Notes: generated by a model from the sequence alone, not told the origin. A stretch of 10,135 nucleotides of DNA from an uncultured Lachnospiraceae bacterium (GCA_900554205.1 USGM01000111.1:1-10135); one strand, 5' to 3'. Positions 1 through 7,001 are shown, numbered from the stretch's first letter. Numbers and translations are program-made.

Positions 1-864
1 GCGCAGCTTCTCGTTAATGTATTCGTCCGCCAGATTGATTCCGCCGGTAAATGCCACCTTGCCGTCAACCACCAGAATCTTCCTGTGATCCCTGTTATTG
101 TAATGCGGGGAAAAGACCGGCTTGATCGGTGCGAACATCTTGCACCGTATTCCCTCCGCCTCGAGCACTCTGGGATAATAGCTCGGCAGATTGAACAGCA
201 CATCCGTGCCGTCGTACATGAACCTGACCTCCACGCCCTGCTCCGCCTTCTCCCTGAGTATCTCATGAACCATGTCCCACATGCGCCCCTCGCTGACGAT
301 AAAGAACTCCACGAAGATAAATTTCTCCGCCTTTTTCAGTTCCTCAAGGATCGCCGGAAACTGCTCGTCCCCCAGACGGAAATACGTCACCTGCGTTTTG
401 TCATAGACAGGACTGTTGTCCCGATGGTAGAGATAATGCGAAAGCTGTCCCATATGCGGACTCTCGGCACGCAGTCTCTCCCAGACTTCCCTGTTATCCG
501 TCACATACTTCTTCGTCTGCTCCGATAGACTTTTCAGTCGGCTGTACATCACCTTTGTTCCGGGCTGCATAACAATTGTCGTATAGAAAACCGCCCCGAA
601 GATCGGGAAGATTGCGATCGGGAACATCCAAGACAGCTTCATATCGGGATTTCCCCTTGTGTTAAAGATATGAAGTACAGCAATCGCACTGATCGTCAGA
701 AACAATGCATAGAACCAGAAGCTGTATCTTCTGAGCCAGTAATACCCGATCACCAGCAAGGCAAGCTGCGCCAGAAAACCCAGCAACAGGATTACCGTTC
801 TGCCATAAATGATCGTCTTAATATTCCCCAGTTTCTTTTTCTTTCCCTCTGTACGCTTATCCAT
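1..864 (-). CDS. cls: Cardiolipin synthase, N-terminal part (runs off the left edge)
   Basis: Phospholipase D-superfamily enzyme that joins two phosphatidylglycerol molecules to give cardiolipin plus glycerol at the cytoplasmic membrane. Read leftward from ATG at 864, the frame stays open for 288 codons to base 1, so the C-terminal part, which should carry the second HKD motif, lies outside. Residues 1-16 are lysine-rich; hydrophobic stretches at about 22-41, 50-67 and 79-98 look like membrane segments of the N-terminal PLDNc region. The first HKD motif is seen at H260-R-K262 ... D267 ... G274-G275, followed by INLADEYIN, as expected for bacterial Cls. The start is set by a GGAGAGG-type ribosome binding site just upstream. 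It begins 16 bases after the stop of the sensor gene, so it is probably cotranscribed with it. Family assignment is firm; a symbol such as clsA rather than clsB cannot be decided. Confidence 0.93.
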   Translation of the reverse strand, partial: MDKRTEGKKKKLGNIKTIIYGRTVILLLGFLAQLALLVIGYYWLRRYSFWFYALFLTISAIAVLHIFNTRGNPDMKLSWMFPIAIFPIFGAVFYTTIVMQPGTKVMYSRLKSLSEQTKKYVTDNREVWERLRAESPHMGQLSHYLYHRDNSPVYDKTQVTYFRLGDEQFPAILEELKKAEKFIFVEFFIVSEGRMWDMVHEILREKAEQGVEVRFMYDGTDVLFNLPSYYPRVLEAEGIRCKMFAPIKPVFSPHYNNRDHRKILVVDGKVAFTGGINLADEYINEKLR

Positions 865-880
865 TACCCTCTCCATCCAA

Positions 881-2986
881 TCAGGTCTCCGTGACTCGCT
901 GGAGTTCGACGGATACTGAAAGACACTTTTCTTCTCCCTGCCCATCCATCAGACGAAGCTCACCGCCAAGTGTATTAAGTGCCATTTTTGCCATCCGTAT
1001 GCCGATGCCGCCCTCCGCTGAGGTCTCCGAATAATTCAGATTTCTATTTTCATACATTTTCATGACAAAGTCTGCGCTGTCTGTGTCCTTGCTTCCAATC
1101 GGATACACAAAGGCAAAGGCTATTCTGTCTTTCTGTTCACCGCGCCCCTCCAGTGTAACCTCGAGAGTCAGCGGATCCAGACCTTCATTGTGATCGCATA
1201 TCTGGAATGCGAGTGCCCGCAATGCCTGCAGCAGCCTCGCCCAGTCCCCGATATACCAGGTGTCCAGCCGCTGATCCGCCTTGACCCGCAGGTCCGGGCT
1301 CTGACTCCCACCCTCCGCCTGCAGGCCCGTCATGCATTTCTCCAGAAGTCTCCGCAGCGGGAATTTTTCCTGATGACTATCCGTGTAGCGCTTGACACGG
1401 TGCGTGCTGATGTACATCAGATCCTCAAGCAATGTCATCTCATAGCGGTTCATATGAATCATATGTGCAATCATATGATTGGCACCTGTAATATTCCCGG
1501 TCTCCCCAAACCGCCTCGCAGAAGCTCCAAGCTGGGCAGAAACCTCCATCGGCTTCTGCAGCTCGCTGACAATATACTGCAGGAAACGGGTTCTCGTCTG
1601 TTCCGTCTCCTTCGCCTTCTGCAGGGCATTCCATAGCTCCTGCTTATGCAATTCCTCCGCCTTGGCAGACTCATCAATATTCTTAGCATATACCAGAACA
1701 CTGTCCCGGTTTTTCTTTCCCCTGCCGGGAATGACGAAGGTCTGTATCCACTGATACCCGCCCTGATGCATACGCCGGTATATACAGGTCTCGCTTCCTT
1801 CTCCGTGCTCGCACAGTCTGCGCATCATCTCCGTCGAGGTAAAGGTACGGAACTTTTCAACATCCTCGGGGGCAATGATCTGAAGCAGTTCCTCCCTGAG
1901 CTGGTTCCAGTCATATCTCTGAAACGGCTTTGCAACCTCCGCCTCACCGTCCTTGATAAACACACAGCTCTGCTTGCGCCAGTTGACGATCGCCATTCTC
2001 GGGAAAATCTCCTCCAACGCATCAAGCGCCATCTCTGATAAGCCTTCCCTATGGCTAAGCCTCCGCCATGCAACCTGCACCGTCACCGCCGCGACAACCA
2101 CCAGACAGGCAACTGCAAATCCCTCAATAATATAATGGGAACGGTTCAGCGCTGTGATTGATCTGTCCACATATTCCGACAGGTAAAGCTGTATCACATA
2201 CCCGCCCTGAATCCCCAGCGGGGTAAAGCAGATCAGTCCCTTTCCATAGGTTCCCTCGTACCTGTAATCTCCTCTGCGTCCGCCGAGCATTGCCGCTATC
2301 ATATTCTGATAGTCCTCTTCGCTCATCCTGTCGCGCATCAGTTCAAGAACATTTCCGCCGACCTGCTGATCGAGATTCGTCAGCAGAATATCTCCGTGCC
2401 GGTTCGTCAGAAAGCAGCCGAGATAATTTTCCTCCCCGGAAAGATCGTACAGATCATTAAAGGTGCTGTAGTAATTGCATCCTACGATGACACCGCGCAC
2501 CTCGCCGTTCTCTCCGATCGGGGCATAATAATAGGCACACTTATCCCCATCAATCAGCGGAGACTCACTCCACTCGGAAATGCCGCTGTTACCGTTCATG
2601 CCATCCCCGAAAAAGCCTTCCTCTGACAGGCTCATTTCCGTTCCGTCTGAAAAAAGGCAGACTCCATCTGCCGTCACGATGAAAAGATCATCAATAACCG
2701 TATTCTTTTCAATTGATTCCAGTATCCTTGCAAGCGAATGCAGATCCGTATCCGCAGCATATTCCAGCACAACCGCCAGATTCTCCACAAACCGGAGCCT
2801 CGAATCCAGTGTGTCCGCAACCGATTTTGCATGGTGCTCCGTGCTCTCCAGAAGCACCTCCCGATCCCTCTCCAGAATCGCATTACTGTTACTGCGCGAG
2901 AGACCACTGATCGACATCGCCAAAAGGGCGATTGCAACAAGAACCGCAAGCGTAGCCTCCACATACATCCATCTATTTCGTTTCAT
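881..2986 (-). CDS. Membrane sensor protein with PAS domain and degenerate histidine-kinase core
   Basis: A 701-residue two-TM sensor. TM1 is about residues 11-29, an extracytoplasmic Cache-like domain about 30-284 (cysteines at 110, 150, 170, 191), TM2 about 285-306, a PAS-like domain about 325-440 ending in a PAC-type segment, a short coiled coil, a DHp-like helix pair about 463-530 and an HATPase-like domain about 570-697. Where active kinases have FLxxMSHEIRTPM, this protein has FLQYIVSELQKPM, so the phosphoacceptor His is Ser474. The N-box is changed too (Q595 for Asn, D598 for Lys) and no DxGxG G1 box is visible, although a glycine-rich GGIGIRMAK (659-667) remains at the G2 position. 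I infer a pseudokinase or scaffold rather than an autophosphorylating kinase. ATG at 2986 has GGAG five bases upstream and an in-frame stop farther upstream. It lies between the chemoreceptor and cardiolipin synthase genes. No response regulator is in the window. Confidence 0.85.
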   Translation of the reverse strand: MKRNRWMYVEATLAVLVAIALLAMSISGLSRSNSNAILERDREVLLESTEHHAKSVADTLDSRLRFVENLAVVLEYAADTDLHSLARILESIEKNTVIDDLFIVTADGVCLFSDGTEMSLSEEGFFGDGMNGNSGISEWSESPLIDGDKCAYYYAPIGENGEVRGVIVGCNYYSTFNDLYDLSGEENYLGCFLTNRHGDILLTNLDQQVGGNVLELMRDRMSEEDYQNMIAAMLGGRRGDYRYEGTYGKGLICFTPLGIQGGYVIQLYLSEYVDRSITALNRSHYIIEGFAVACLVVVAAVTVQVAWRRLSHREGLSEMALDALEEIFPRMAIVNWRKQSCVFIKDGEAEVAKPFQRYDWNQLREELLQIIAPEDVEKFRTFTSTEMMRRLCEHGEGSETCIYRRMHQGGYQWIQTFVIPGRGKKNRDSVLVYAKNIDESAKAEELHKQELWNALQKAKETEQTRTRFLQYIVSELQKPMEVSAQLGASARRFGETGNITGANHMIAHMIHMNRYEMTLLEDLMYISTHRVKRYTDSHQEKFPLRRLLEKCMTGLQAEGGSQSPDLRVKADQRLDTWYIGDWARLLQALRALAFQICDHNEGLDPLTLEVTLEGRGEQKDRIAFAFVYPIGSKDTDSADFVMKMYENRNLNYSETSAEGGIGIRMAKMALNTLGGELRLMDGQGEEKCLSVSVELQRVTET

Positions 2987-3057
2987 TCCGTCTCCGCTTC
3001 CGGCTCTTTCAGCTCCAGCCTCTTCTTATTGTAAAGGGAGACATATTGTCTCCCCAT
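2983..3057 (-). CDS. Possible 24-residue small ORF overlapping the sensor start
   Basis: A short frame (ATG at 3057, TGA at 2985-2983) encodes a charged peptide starting MGRQYVSLYNKKR and ending in an acidic tail. Its stop overlaps the sensor gene's start codon as ATGA, the arrangement typical of translational coupling. Many third positions are G or C, as in neighbouring genes. Against it, there is no Shine-Dalgarno sequence before the ATG, and the frame contains an inverted repeat that could be its real reason for conservation. The frame is open a few codons upstream of the ATG, back to TAA at 3072-3070. It could be a leader-type peptide, the tail of a lost gene, or chance. No known family is recognised. 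Confidence 0.27.
   Translation of the reverse strand: MGRQYVSLYNKKRLELKEPEAETE
3036..3054. repeat. Perfect 8-bp inverted repeat between chemoreceptor and sensor genes
   Basis: GGGAGACA (3036-3043) and TGTCTCCC (3047-3054) are exact inverted copies around a 3-base loop. In the minus-strand transcript this forms a compact hairpin about 29 bases after the chemoreceptor stop. It is followed only by UUUACAAU, a poor U-tract, so full termination is unlikely. A partial terminator or an mRNA stabiliser or processing site that sets the ratio of chemoreceptor to downstream products is a reasonable inference. Confidence 0.6.
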
Positions 3058-3082
3058 TTCGTAAAATTTTTAATCTAAATTG

Positions 3083-4888
3083 TTAAATCTTAAATTTCTG
3101 AACGATTTCGCTCAGCTGTGATGCATACTTTGTATTCTCATCCGCCTTCGTTCCGGTATCTCCCGCAAAGCCTACCATGTCAGTCGCCTTAGTCGCAATG
3201 TCGTTGATACTGATTGCCGCCTCATTCACCGTTGCATTGATATCCTGAATGGACTTTGTGATGTCTGAAACGCTTTCCTCCAGTTCCATAATGGAATCAT
3301 TGATCGTTCTCATGCTGCCTGAGAACTCTTTTGCATCCGTGCTGTACTCCTCGCTGACCTTGATAAAGTTCTCATAGTCTCCGATGACGGTCTGCTCCAT
3401 AAATGCGATCATCTGGCGCAGACAATCCTCCATGCTCTCCGCGGCATTTCTGACACCGGTCACAATACCGGTAATGCTGTTTGCCGTCTCAGTGGACTGT
3501 GATGCAAGCTTTCCGATCTCGCTGGCAACCACCGCAAAGCCTCTGCCTGCCTCACCGGCTCTCGCCGCCTCGATGGAAGCGTTGAGGGAAAGCAGTTCCG
3601 TCTGACTTGCAATCGTTGCAATCGCGTCGGTCAGCACATTGATCTGCTCGATGTCCTTCGCTTTCTCGATCGCCACATCCGATTCTTTCTTCACTCTGGA
3701 ATAGATCTCTCTTGTCTTGGAGTTAGCCTCCTGACTGTTCTTCTTCAGATCCTCTGCCTTTGTGATGATGCCTGCTGCGTTCTGCTCGCCTTCCTTGGTC
3801 AGCGACGCAATCTTCTTTGTGTTGTCATCAATGGAAGACATTTTCTCTTCGATAATCTGGGTCGTTGCGGAGGTTTCCTCCATGCTCGCCGCAAGCTCCT
3901 GGCTTGTCGCGGAATTGTCACAGGAATTGCTGTTCAGTTCCTCGACAATATCCTTCAGTCCGTTTGCATTTCCGTAGAGATTGTTCGCCGTCTCAGACAG
4001 CTGCTGCACAATGCCGACCAGATTCTCACGCATTGTCTCCATGGATGAGCTCATTACCGCCGTCTCGCCTTCTCCCTTGGACAACAGACGACAAATCCTG
4101 CTCTCTCTGAAATCAAAGGATGCCGTCTGATCCACAACGTCAGTCAGCAGCTTGATCGGCTTTGCGATGCTCCTTGCAACCAGCACGCCGAATGCTCCGA
4201 CCAGCACAAGAATAATCAGCATCATGACAATGCACTGACGGATAAACTGTGAAACTGCCTCCAGCGCCTCATCCTTATCGGCTGTCAGAATTACAATGGC
4301 TTCTCCATTATCCATTACAGAATATCCCGCGAGCTTTGTCACTCCCTTAAAGTCATACTCCACAACAGCATCCTCAGGTATGACTCCCTTTTTGATCTGG
4401 TTTACCACGTCAGTGACCACCGCGTTCTCCACCGGCTGTCCGATTTTGGACGCCGTCGGGTGCATCAGCATGATTCCGTCACCGCCCACCACATATATGT
4501 AACTGGAAGGCATTCCCTCCAGCTGGACGCTGCCAAATAGCTCCGTCAGTTCAGCGGCATCCGGCACCTTGCCACCGTTCATATTGGTTGCCATGCGCAG
4601 ATTGATCTCATACGCATTCACCATTTTCAGCATATCGCCCTTCACTCGCTCTGTCAGTGCTTCGGTCGACCTATCGATCGCCGCCCATGCCATCAGTCCC
4701 ATGGATACAAACATCGTTACGAACAACGCAATCAGTATCCGTGTACGGATTCCCCTGAACATGCCGACCTTCTTTTTTTCAACCGCCTTCTCAAGCATCT
4801 CCTCTGCCTTGCTCTCCAGTGCGGCCTTACTCGTGTTCAACTCTCTCTCAACCCTGTTGACAAAATCGTTTCGTTTTTCTCCGCTCAT
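3083..4888 (-). CDS. Methyl-accepting chemotaxis protein, Cache-type transmembrane receptor
   Basis: Senses an extracellular ligand and controls CheA/CheW at the inner membrane to bias flagellar rotation. Counting from ATG at 4888 (601 residues): a charged, helical cytoplasmic leader (1-48), TM1 about 49-71, a small single-Cache-like sensor about 72-215 with the segment SSYIYVVGGDGIMLMHP (128-144), TM2 about 218-238, HAMP about 239-292, then the signalling domain. The invariant hairpin tip ELLSLNASIEAARAGEAGRG is at 431-450, with arms of roughly 150 residues on each side. No C-terminal CheR-tethering pentapeptide is seen; the protein ends QKFKI. A more upstream ATG at 4903 is less likely because it has no ribosome binding site, whereas 4888 is preceded by GGGAGG with a 7-base gap. 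The ligand cannot be told from sequence. It is the first gene of the leftward cluster and has a sigma-28-like promoter. Confidence 0.96.
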   Translation of the reverse strand: MSGEKRNDFVNRVERELNTSKAALESKAEEMLEKAVEKKKVGMFRGIRTRILIALFVTMFVSMGLMAWAAIDRSTEALTERVKGDMLKMVNAYEINLRMATNMNGGKVPDAAELTELFGSVQLEGMPSSYIYVVGGDGIMLMHPTASKIGQPVENAVVTDVVNQIKKGVIPEDAVVEYDFKGVTKLAGYSVMDNGEAIVILTADKDEALEAVSQFIRQCIVMMLIILVLVGAFGVLVARSIAKPIKLLTDVVDQTASFDFRESRICRLLSKGEGETAVMSSSMETMRENLVGIVQQLSETANNLYGNANGLKDIVEELNSNSCDNSATSQELAASMEETSATTQIIEEKMSSIDDNTKKIASLTKEGEQNAAGIITKAEDLKKNSQEANSKTREIYSRVKKESDVAIEKAKDIEQINVLTDAIATIASQTELLSLNASIEAARAGEAGRGFAVVASEIGKLASQSTETANSITGIVTGVRNAAESMEDCLRQMIAFMEQTVIGDYENFIKVSEEYSTDAKEFSGSMRTINDSIMELEESVSDITKSIQDINATVNEAAISINDIATKATDMVGFAGDTGTKADENTKYASQLSEIVQKFKI

Positions 4889-4895
4889 TTTGTGT

Positions 4896-4901
4896 CCTCC
4901 C
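4896..4901 (-). promoter_or_regulatory. Ribosome binding site that fixes the chemoreceptor start
   Basis: GGGAGG on the minus strand lies 7 bases before ATG at 4888. The alternative in-frame ATG at 4903-4901 overlaps this element and has no purine-rich site of its own, so the shorter 601-residue protein is preferred. Confidence 0.8.
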
Positions 4902-4934
4902 ATAGGTAGTGATTACGTCAAATCCGGTACATCT

Positions 4935-4940
4935 ATTATA
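4935..4940 (-). promoter_or_regulatory. Possible sigma-A -10 box, second chemoreceptor promoter
   Basis: A perfect TATAAT is present on the minus strand just downstream of the sigma-28-like -10 element. No good TTGACA-like element lies 16-18 bases upstream (best is TGTGAA), so it may be only part of the AT-rich start region, or a weak housekeeping promoter. Confidence 0.25.
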
Positions 4941-4946
4941 TAACAT

Positions 4947-4974
4947 TTATCGGCATTTCACATTCTTTTTTTTC
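4947..4974 (-). promoter_or_regulatory. Sigma-28 (SigD/FliA)-like promoter for the chemoreceptor gene
   Basis: Read on the minus strand, GAAA (4974-4971) is followed after 16 bases by GCCGATAA (4954-4947). The known motility sigma factor consensus is TAAA, 14-16 bases, GCCGATAT, so the -10 element matches at 7 of 8 positions and the -35 at 3 of 4. Transcription would begin near 4940, giving a leader of about 50 bases. Flagellar sigma control of a chemoreceptor is the usual arrangement, which supports the call. Confidence 0.68.
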
Positions 4975-5084
4975 ACAAAACTATAACTTTTTTTATCATT
5001 TTTGCTATTGTCCTACTATTTTCAAGGCAAAATATATTTTTTCTAAAATTCTCCACTAAATTTTGTAAATCTTCCCTTTTTATC

Positions 5085-5112
5085 TTGCCATCACCGGAAT
5101 TGAGTATATAAT
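5085..5112 (+). promoter_or_regulatory. Sigma-A promoter for the PAS-GGDEF-EAL gene
   Basis: TTGCCA (5085-5090), a 16-base spacer and a perfect TATAAT (5107-5112) match the housekeeping promoter consensus at 11 of 12 positions. Transcription should start near 5119, leaving a leader of about 115 bases. Further TATAAT copies at 5135 and 5142 lack good -35 partners. A housekeeping promoter on this side contrasts with the motility-type promoter on the other strand. Confidence 0.7.
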
Positions 5113-5170
5113 TATAGTGGAGTGTGAGGGTAAGTATAATATATAATTTGTAGAAACCGGTTATAGTGGA
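5112..5170 (+). repeat. Direct repeat of a 10-mer at the transcription start and in the leader
   Basis: TTATAGTGGA occurs at 5112-5121 and again at 5161-5170, 49 bases apart start to start. The first copy overlaps the end of the -10 box and the expected start of transcription; the second forms the left foot of the leader hairpin. The placement suits a repressor operator pair, but chance in AT-rich DNA cannot be excluded. Confidence 0.5.
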
Positions 5171-5213
5171 CACGTTCCGGAAATCGTTTTTCATTCGGAA
5201 TACCGTGTTCCAC
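5166..5213 (+). promoter_or_regulatory. Imperfect hairpin in the leader of the PAS-GGDEF-EAL mRNA
   Basis: Three stacked helices can form: GTGGA (5166-5170) with TCCAC (5209-5213), CACG (5171-5174) with CGTG (5204-5207), and TTCCG (5175-5179) with CGGAA (5196-5200). Single-side bulges are T5208 and TAC 5201-5203, giving 14 pairs in all. No U-tract follows, so it is not an intrinsic terminator. It ends about 12 bases before the GAGG ribosome binding site, so an effect on translation or mRNA stability is possible. It matches no riboswitch class I can name. Confidence 0.45.
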
Positions 5214-5235
5214 GCAGGCAGAAACGAGGCATATC

Positions 5236-6930
5236 ATGAGTAAACGGGATACAATTCCGAGTTTTAACACCTTTTGCGAAATTGCCAGACTTTTCGCAAC
5301 CAGCATGAACGATTATCTCTATGTCATTGACCTGACAAACGACACCTACTTCATCACGGAGAATGCGTTGGAGCGCTTCGCCTTTCCCGGCAGCGAATTC
5401 CACAATGTGCTGAAGACCTTTCACCGGTTCATCTACCATGAGGATGTCGATATGGTGCTCGCAGATATCCGTGACATCCTCTCGGGCAAAAAGGATGACC
5501 ACAACCTCAAATACCGTCTCATAGGGCTGAACGGATATCCAATCTGGATCAACTGCCGAGGACATCTGCTCCGCACTGAGGGAGTGATCCCACACCTTGT
5601 CGTTGGCTGCATCAACGAAATCGGAAACAGCCACACCGTCGCGGACAATACAAGCGGTCTGCTCGGAGAGTCCTCGCTGCATGAGCAAATCAAGCATCTT
5701 ATGCCATCCCTGCAGGACGCAATGTTTTTGCGGATCGGCATTGATGACTTTAAGATTGTCAACGAGAGGCACGGAATCGCTTACGGAGACTTTGTGCTCC
5801 GCAGTGTAGCAGACTGCATCCATCGGTCTCTGGCACCTATGCAGTATGTCTACCGGATTGTCTCCGACGAATTCATGGTTCTCAGTGTTTCAAACAGCGG
5901 CTACGACAATATGAACCGCTTGTACCACCGCATCCGTTCCGAGGTGGATGAGCTTGTCGCCCGCGAGAATTACAAAGCGGTCTACACGGTCTCGGCAGGT
6001 CTGATTTCTTTAAGCGATATGGACAACAAAGACAGTGAATACACCTGCTACAGCGAAATAATGAAGCTCGCTGAATTTGCACTTTCCGAAGCAAAGAGGC
6101 GTGGAAAGAACCAGCTCTATCTTTTCCAAAGGGAGGATTATTCCGCTTTCCTGCGCCGCAGATACCTGAACAGCTGTCTGCGTCAGGCGGTGTCAGATAA
6201 TTTCAACGGCTTTGAACTGAATTACCAGCCGATCATTTCGACTGTCGATGAATCGCTGTATGCGGCGGAAGCGCTTTTACGGTTCCGCACATCGACCGGG
6301 GAAATGATCTCACCGGGAGAATTCATTCCGCTACTGGAGGAAAACAAGCTGATTATTCCTGTCGGCAAGTGGATTATACGGAATGCCCTGATCGTCTGCC
6401 GGCAGATCAGGGCAAGCCACCCGAATTTCAAGATCTCCATCAACCTCTCCTATGTACAGCTTCTGCGGACACCGCTGTTTAGCGATGTCAAATGTGCATT
6501 GGAGGAACTGGGACTGCCTTCAGGCTGTCTGATCGTAGAGCTGACGGAGAGCGGACACCTCGGCAACAACGCCTCCGTCATGAACGTCTGGCATAAGCTG
6601 AAGGATCTCGGCGTGGAGATTGCCCTTGACGATTTCGGCACCGGCTACTCCAACCTGATCAACATCGGCAATCTGCATCCGAATTTTGTCAAGATTGACC
6701 GCAGCTTCACGCTCAAGGCATTGCAGAATGCCTATGAATTTGATCTGCTCGCCTATGTGTTCCAGATGGTTCATACTCTGGGTCTTCACCTTGTCGTGGA
6801 AGGCATCGAGAATCAGGAGGAGCTCGACCGCATCGTCGAGCTTGGACCGGATTATATTCAGGGCTATTACTACAGCAAGCCCTGTCCGCAGAAGGAATTT
6901 ATGAGAAAATACAGGTGTAAGGAAAAATAA
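5236..6930 (+). CDS. PAS-GGDEF-EAL protein, probable c-di-GMP phosphodiesterase with inactive GGDEF
   Basis: A 564-residue soluble protein with no membrane segment. A PAS_3-like sensor occupies about residues 20-130, a GGDEF-like domain about 140-297 and an EAL domain about 305-555. The GGDEF signature reads VSDEF (209-213), so both glycines that hold GTP are gone; cyclase activity is unlikely and the domain may bind GTP or another effector to tune the EAL. The EAL domain keeps its metal and catalytic residues: E345 of EALLRF, N403, E435 of ELTES, D465-D466 of DDFGTG, K486 of VKIDR, E522 of VEGIE and Q542 of QGYYYSKP. It should hydrolyse c-di-GMP to linear pGpG, which generally favours motility over attachment. 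ATG at 5236 follows GAGG at a suitable distance. It is divergent from the chemoreceptor and apparently monocistronic, with a terminator directly after it. Confidence 0.94.
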   Translation: MSKRDTIPSFNTFCEIARLFATSMNDYLYVIDLTNDTYFITENALERFAFPGSEFHNVLKTFHRFIYHEDVDMVLADIRDILSGKKDDHNLKYRLIGLNGYPIWINCRGHLLRTEGVIPHLVVGCINEIGNSHTVADNTSGLLGESSLHEQIKHLMPSLQDAMFLRIGIDDFKIVNERHGIAYGDFVLRSVADCIHRSLAPMQYVYRIVSDEFMVLSVSNSGYDNMNRLYHRIRSEVDELVARENYKAVYTVSAGLISLSDMDNKDSEYTCYSEIMKLAEFALSEAKRRGKNQLYLFQREDYSAFLRRRYLNSCLRQAVSDNFNGFELNYQPIISTVDESLYAAEALLRFRTSTGEMISPGEFIPLLEENKLIIPVGKWIIRNALIVCRQIRASHPNFKISINLSYVQLLRTPLFSDVKCALEELGLPSGCLIVELTESGHLGNNASVMNVWHKLKDLGVEIALDDFGTGYSNLINIGNLHPNFVKIDRSFTLKALQNAYEFDLLAYVFQMVHTLGLHLVVEGIENQEELDRIVELGPDYIQGYYYSKPCPQKEFMRKYRCKEK

Positions 6931-6949
6931 GTGCCGCAAAGAGTGCCAC

Positions 6950-6996
6950 ACAGAAAGGCGGGGAACCCGGATCAATCGGATTCCCCGCCTTTCTGT
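6950..6996. terminator. Strong hairpin terminator between convergent genes
   Basis: A 16-bp perfect stem (6950-6965 with 6981-6996; arms containing AGAAAGGCGGGGAA and TTCCCCGCCTTTCT) encloses a 15-base loop in which CCG and CGG could pair further. It lies 20 bases after the phosphodiesterase stop and just before the end of the DUF2264 gene. On the plus strand it is followed by a short T run (TTTAG); on the minus strand the tail is not T-rich (GTGGCAC). It probably serves the plus-strand gene best and may act in both directions. Confidence 0.82.
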
Positions 6997-7001
6997 TTAG
7001 C

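Larger units (their letters stand above)
4889..5235. other. Divergent AT-rich control region between chemoreceptor and c-di-GMP phosphodiesterase genes
   Basis: This 347-base non-coding stretch separates two divergent genes. The part nearest the chemoreceptor holds its ribosome binding site and sigma-28-like promoter. The centre (about 4970-5085) is very A/T-rich with runs of T and A and shows no convincing ORF or RNA motif; it could act as UP-element-like DNA for either promoter. The right part holds the plus-strand promoter, a repeated 10-mer and a leader hairpin. I looked for a c-di-GMP (GEMM) riboswitch signature because of the adjacent genes and did not see one. Confidence 0.8.

Noticed and set aside
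85..894. Plus-strand open frames of 147 and 74 codons
   Set aside because: They are antisense to a clear cardiolipin synthase and have no ribosome binding sites or recognisable domains.
3036..3054. Intrinsic terminator for the chemoreceptor gene
   Set aside because: The stem is good but the following UUUACAAU is not a real U-tract, so it is recorded as a hairpin of unknown effect.
4901..4903. Earlier in-frame ATG for the chemoreceptor
   Set aside because: It has no upstream purine-rich site and overlaps the strong GGGAGG element that suits ATG 4888.
4889..5235. c-di-GMP (GEMM) riboswitch in the divergent region
   Set aside because: Expected from context, but the conserved core and paired helices of GEMM-I were not found by eye on either strand, and the predicted chemoreceptor leader is too short.
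5191..5823. A 210-codon open frame on the minus strand
   Set aside because: It lies opposite the PAS and GGDEF coding region and its protein shows no family features; it is a shadow of the plus-strand gene.
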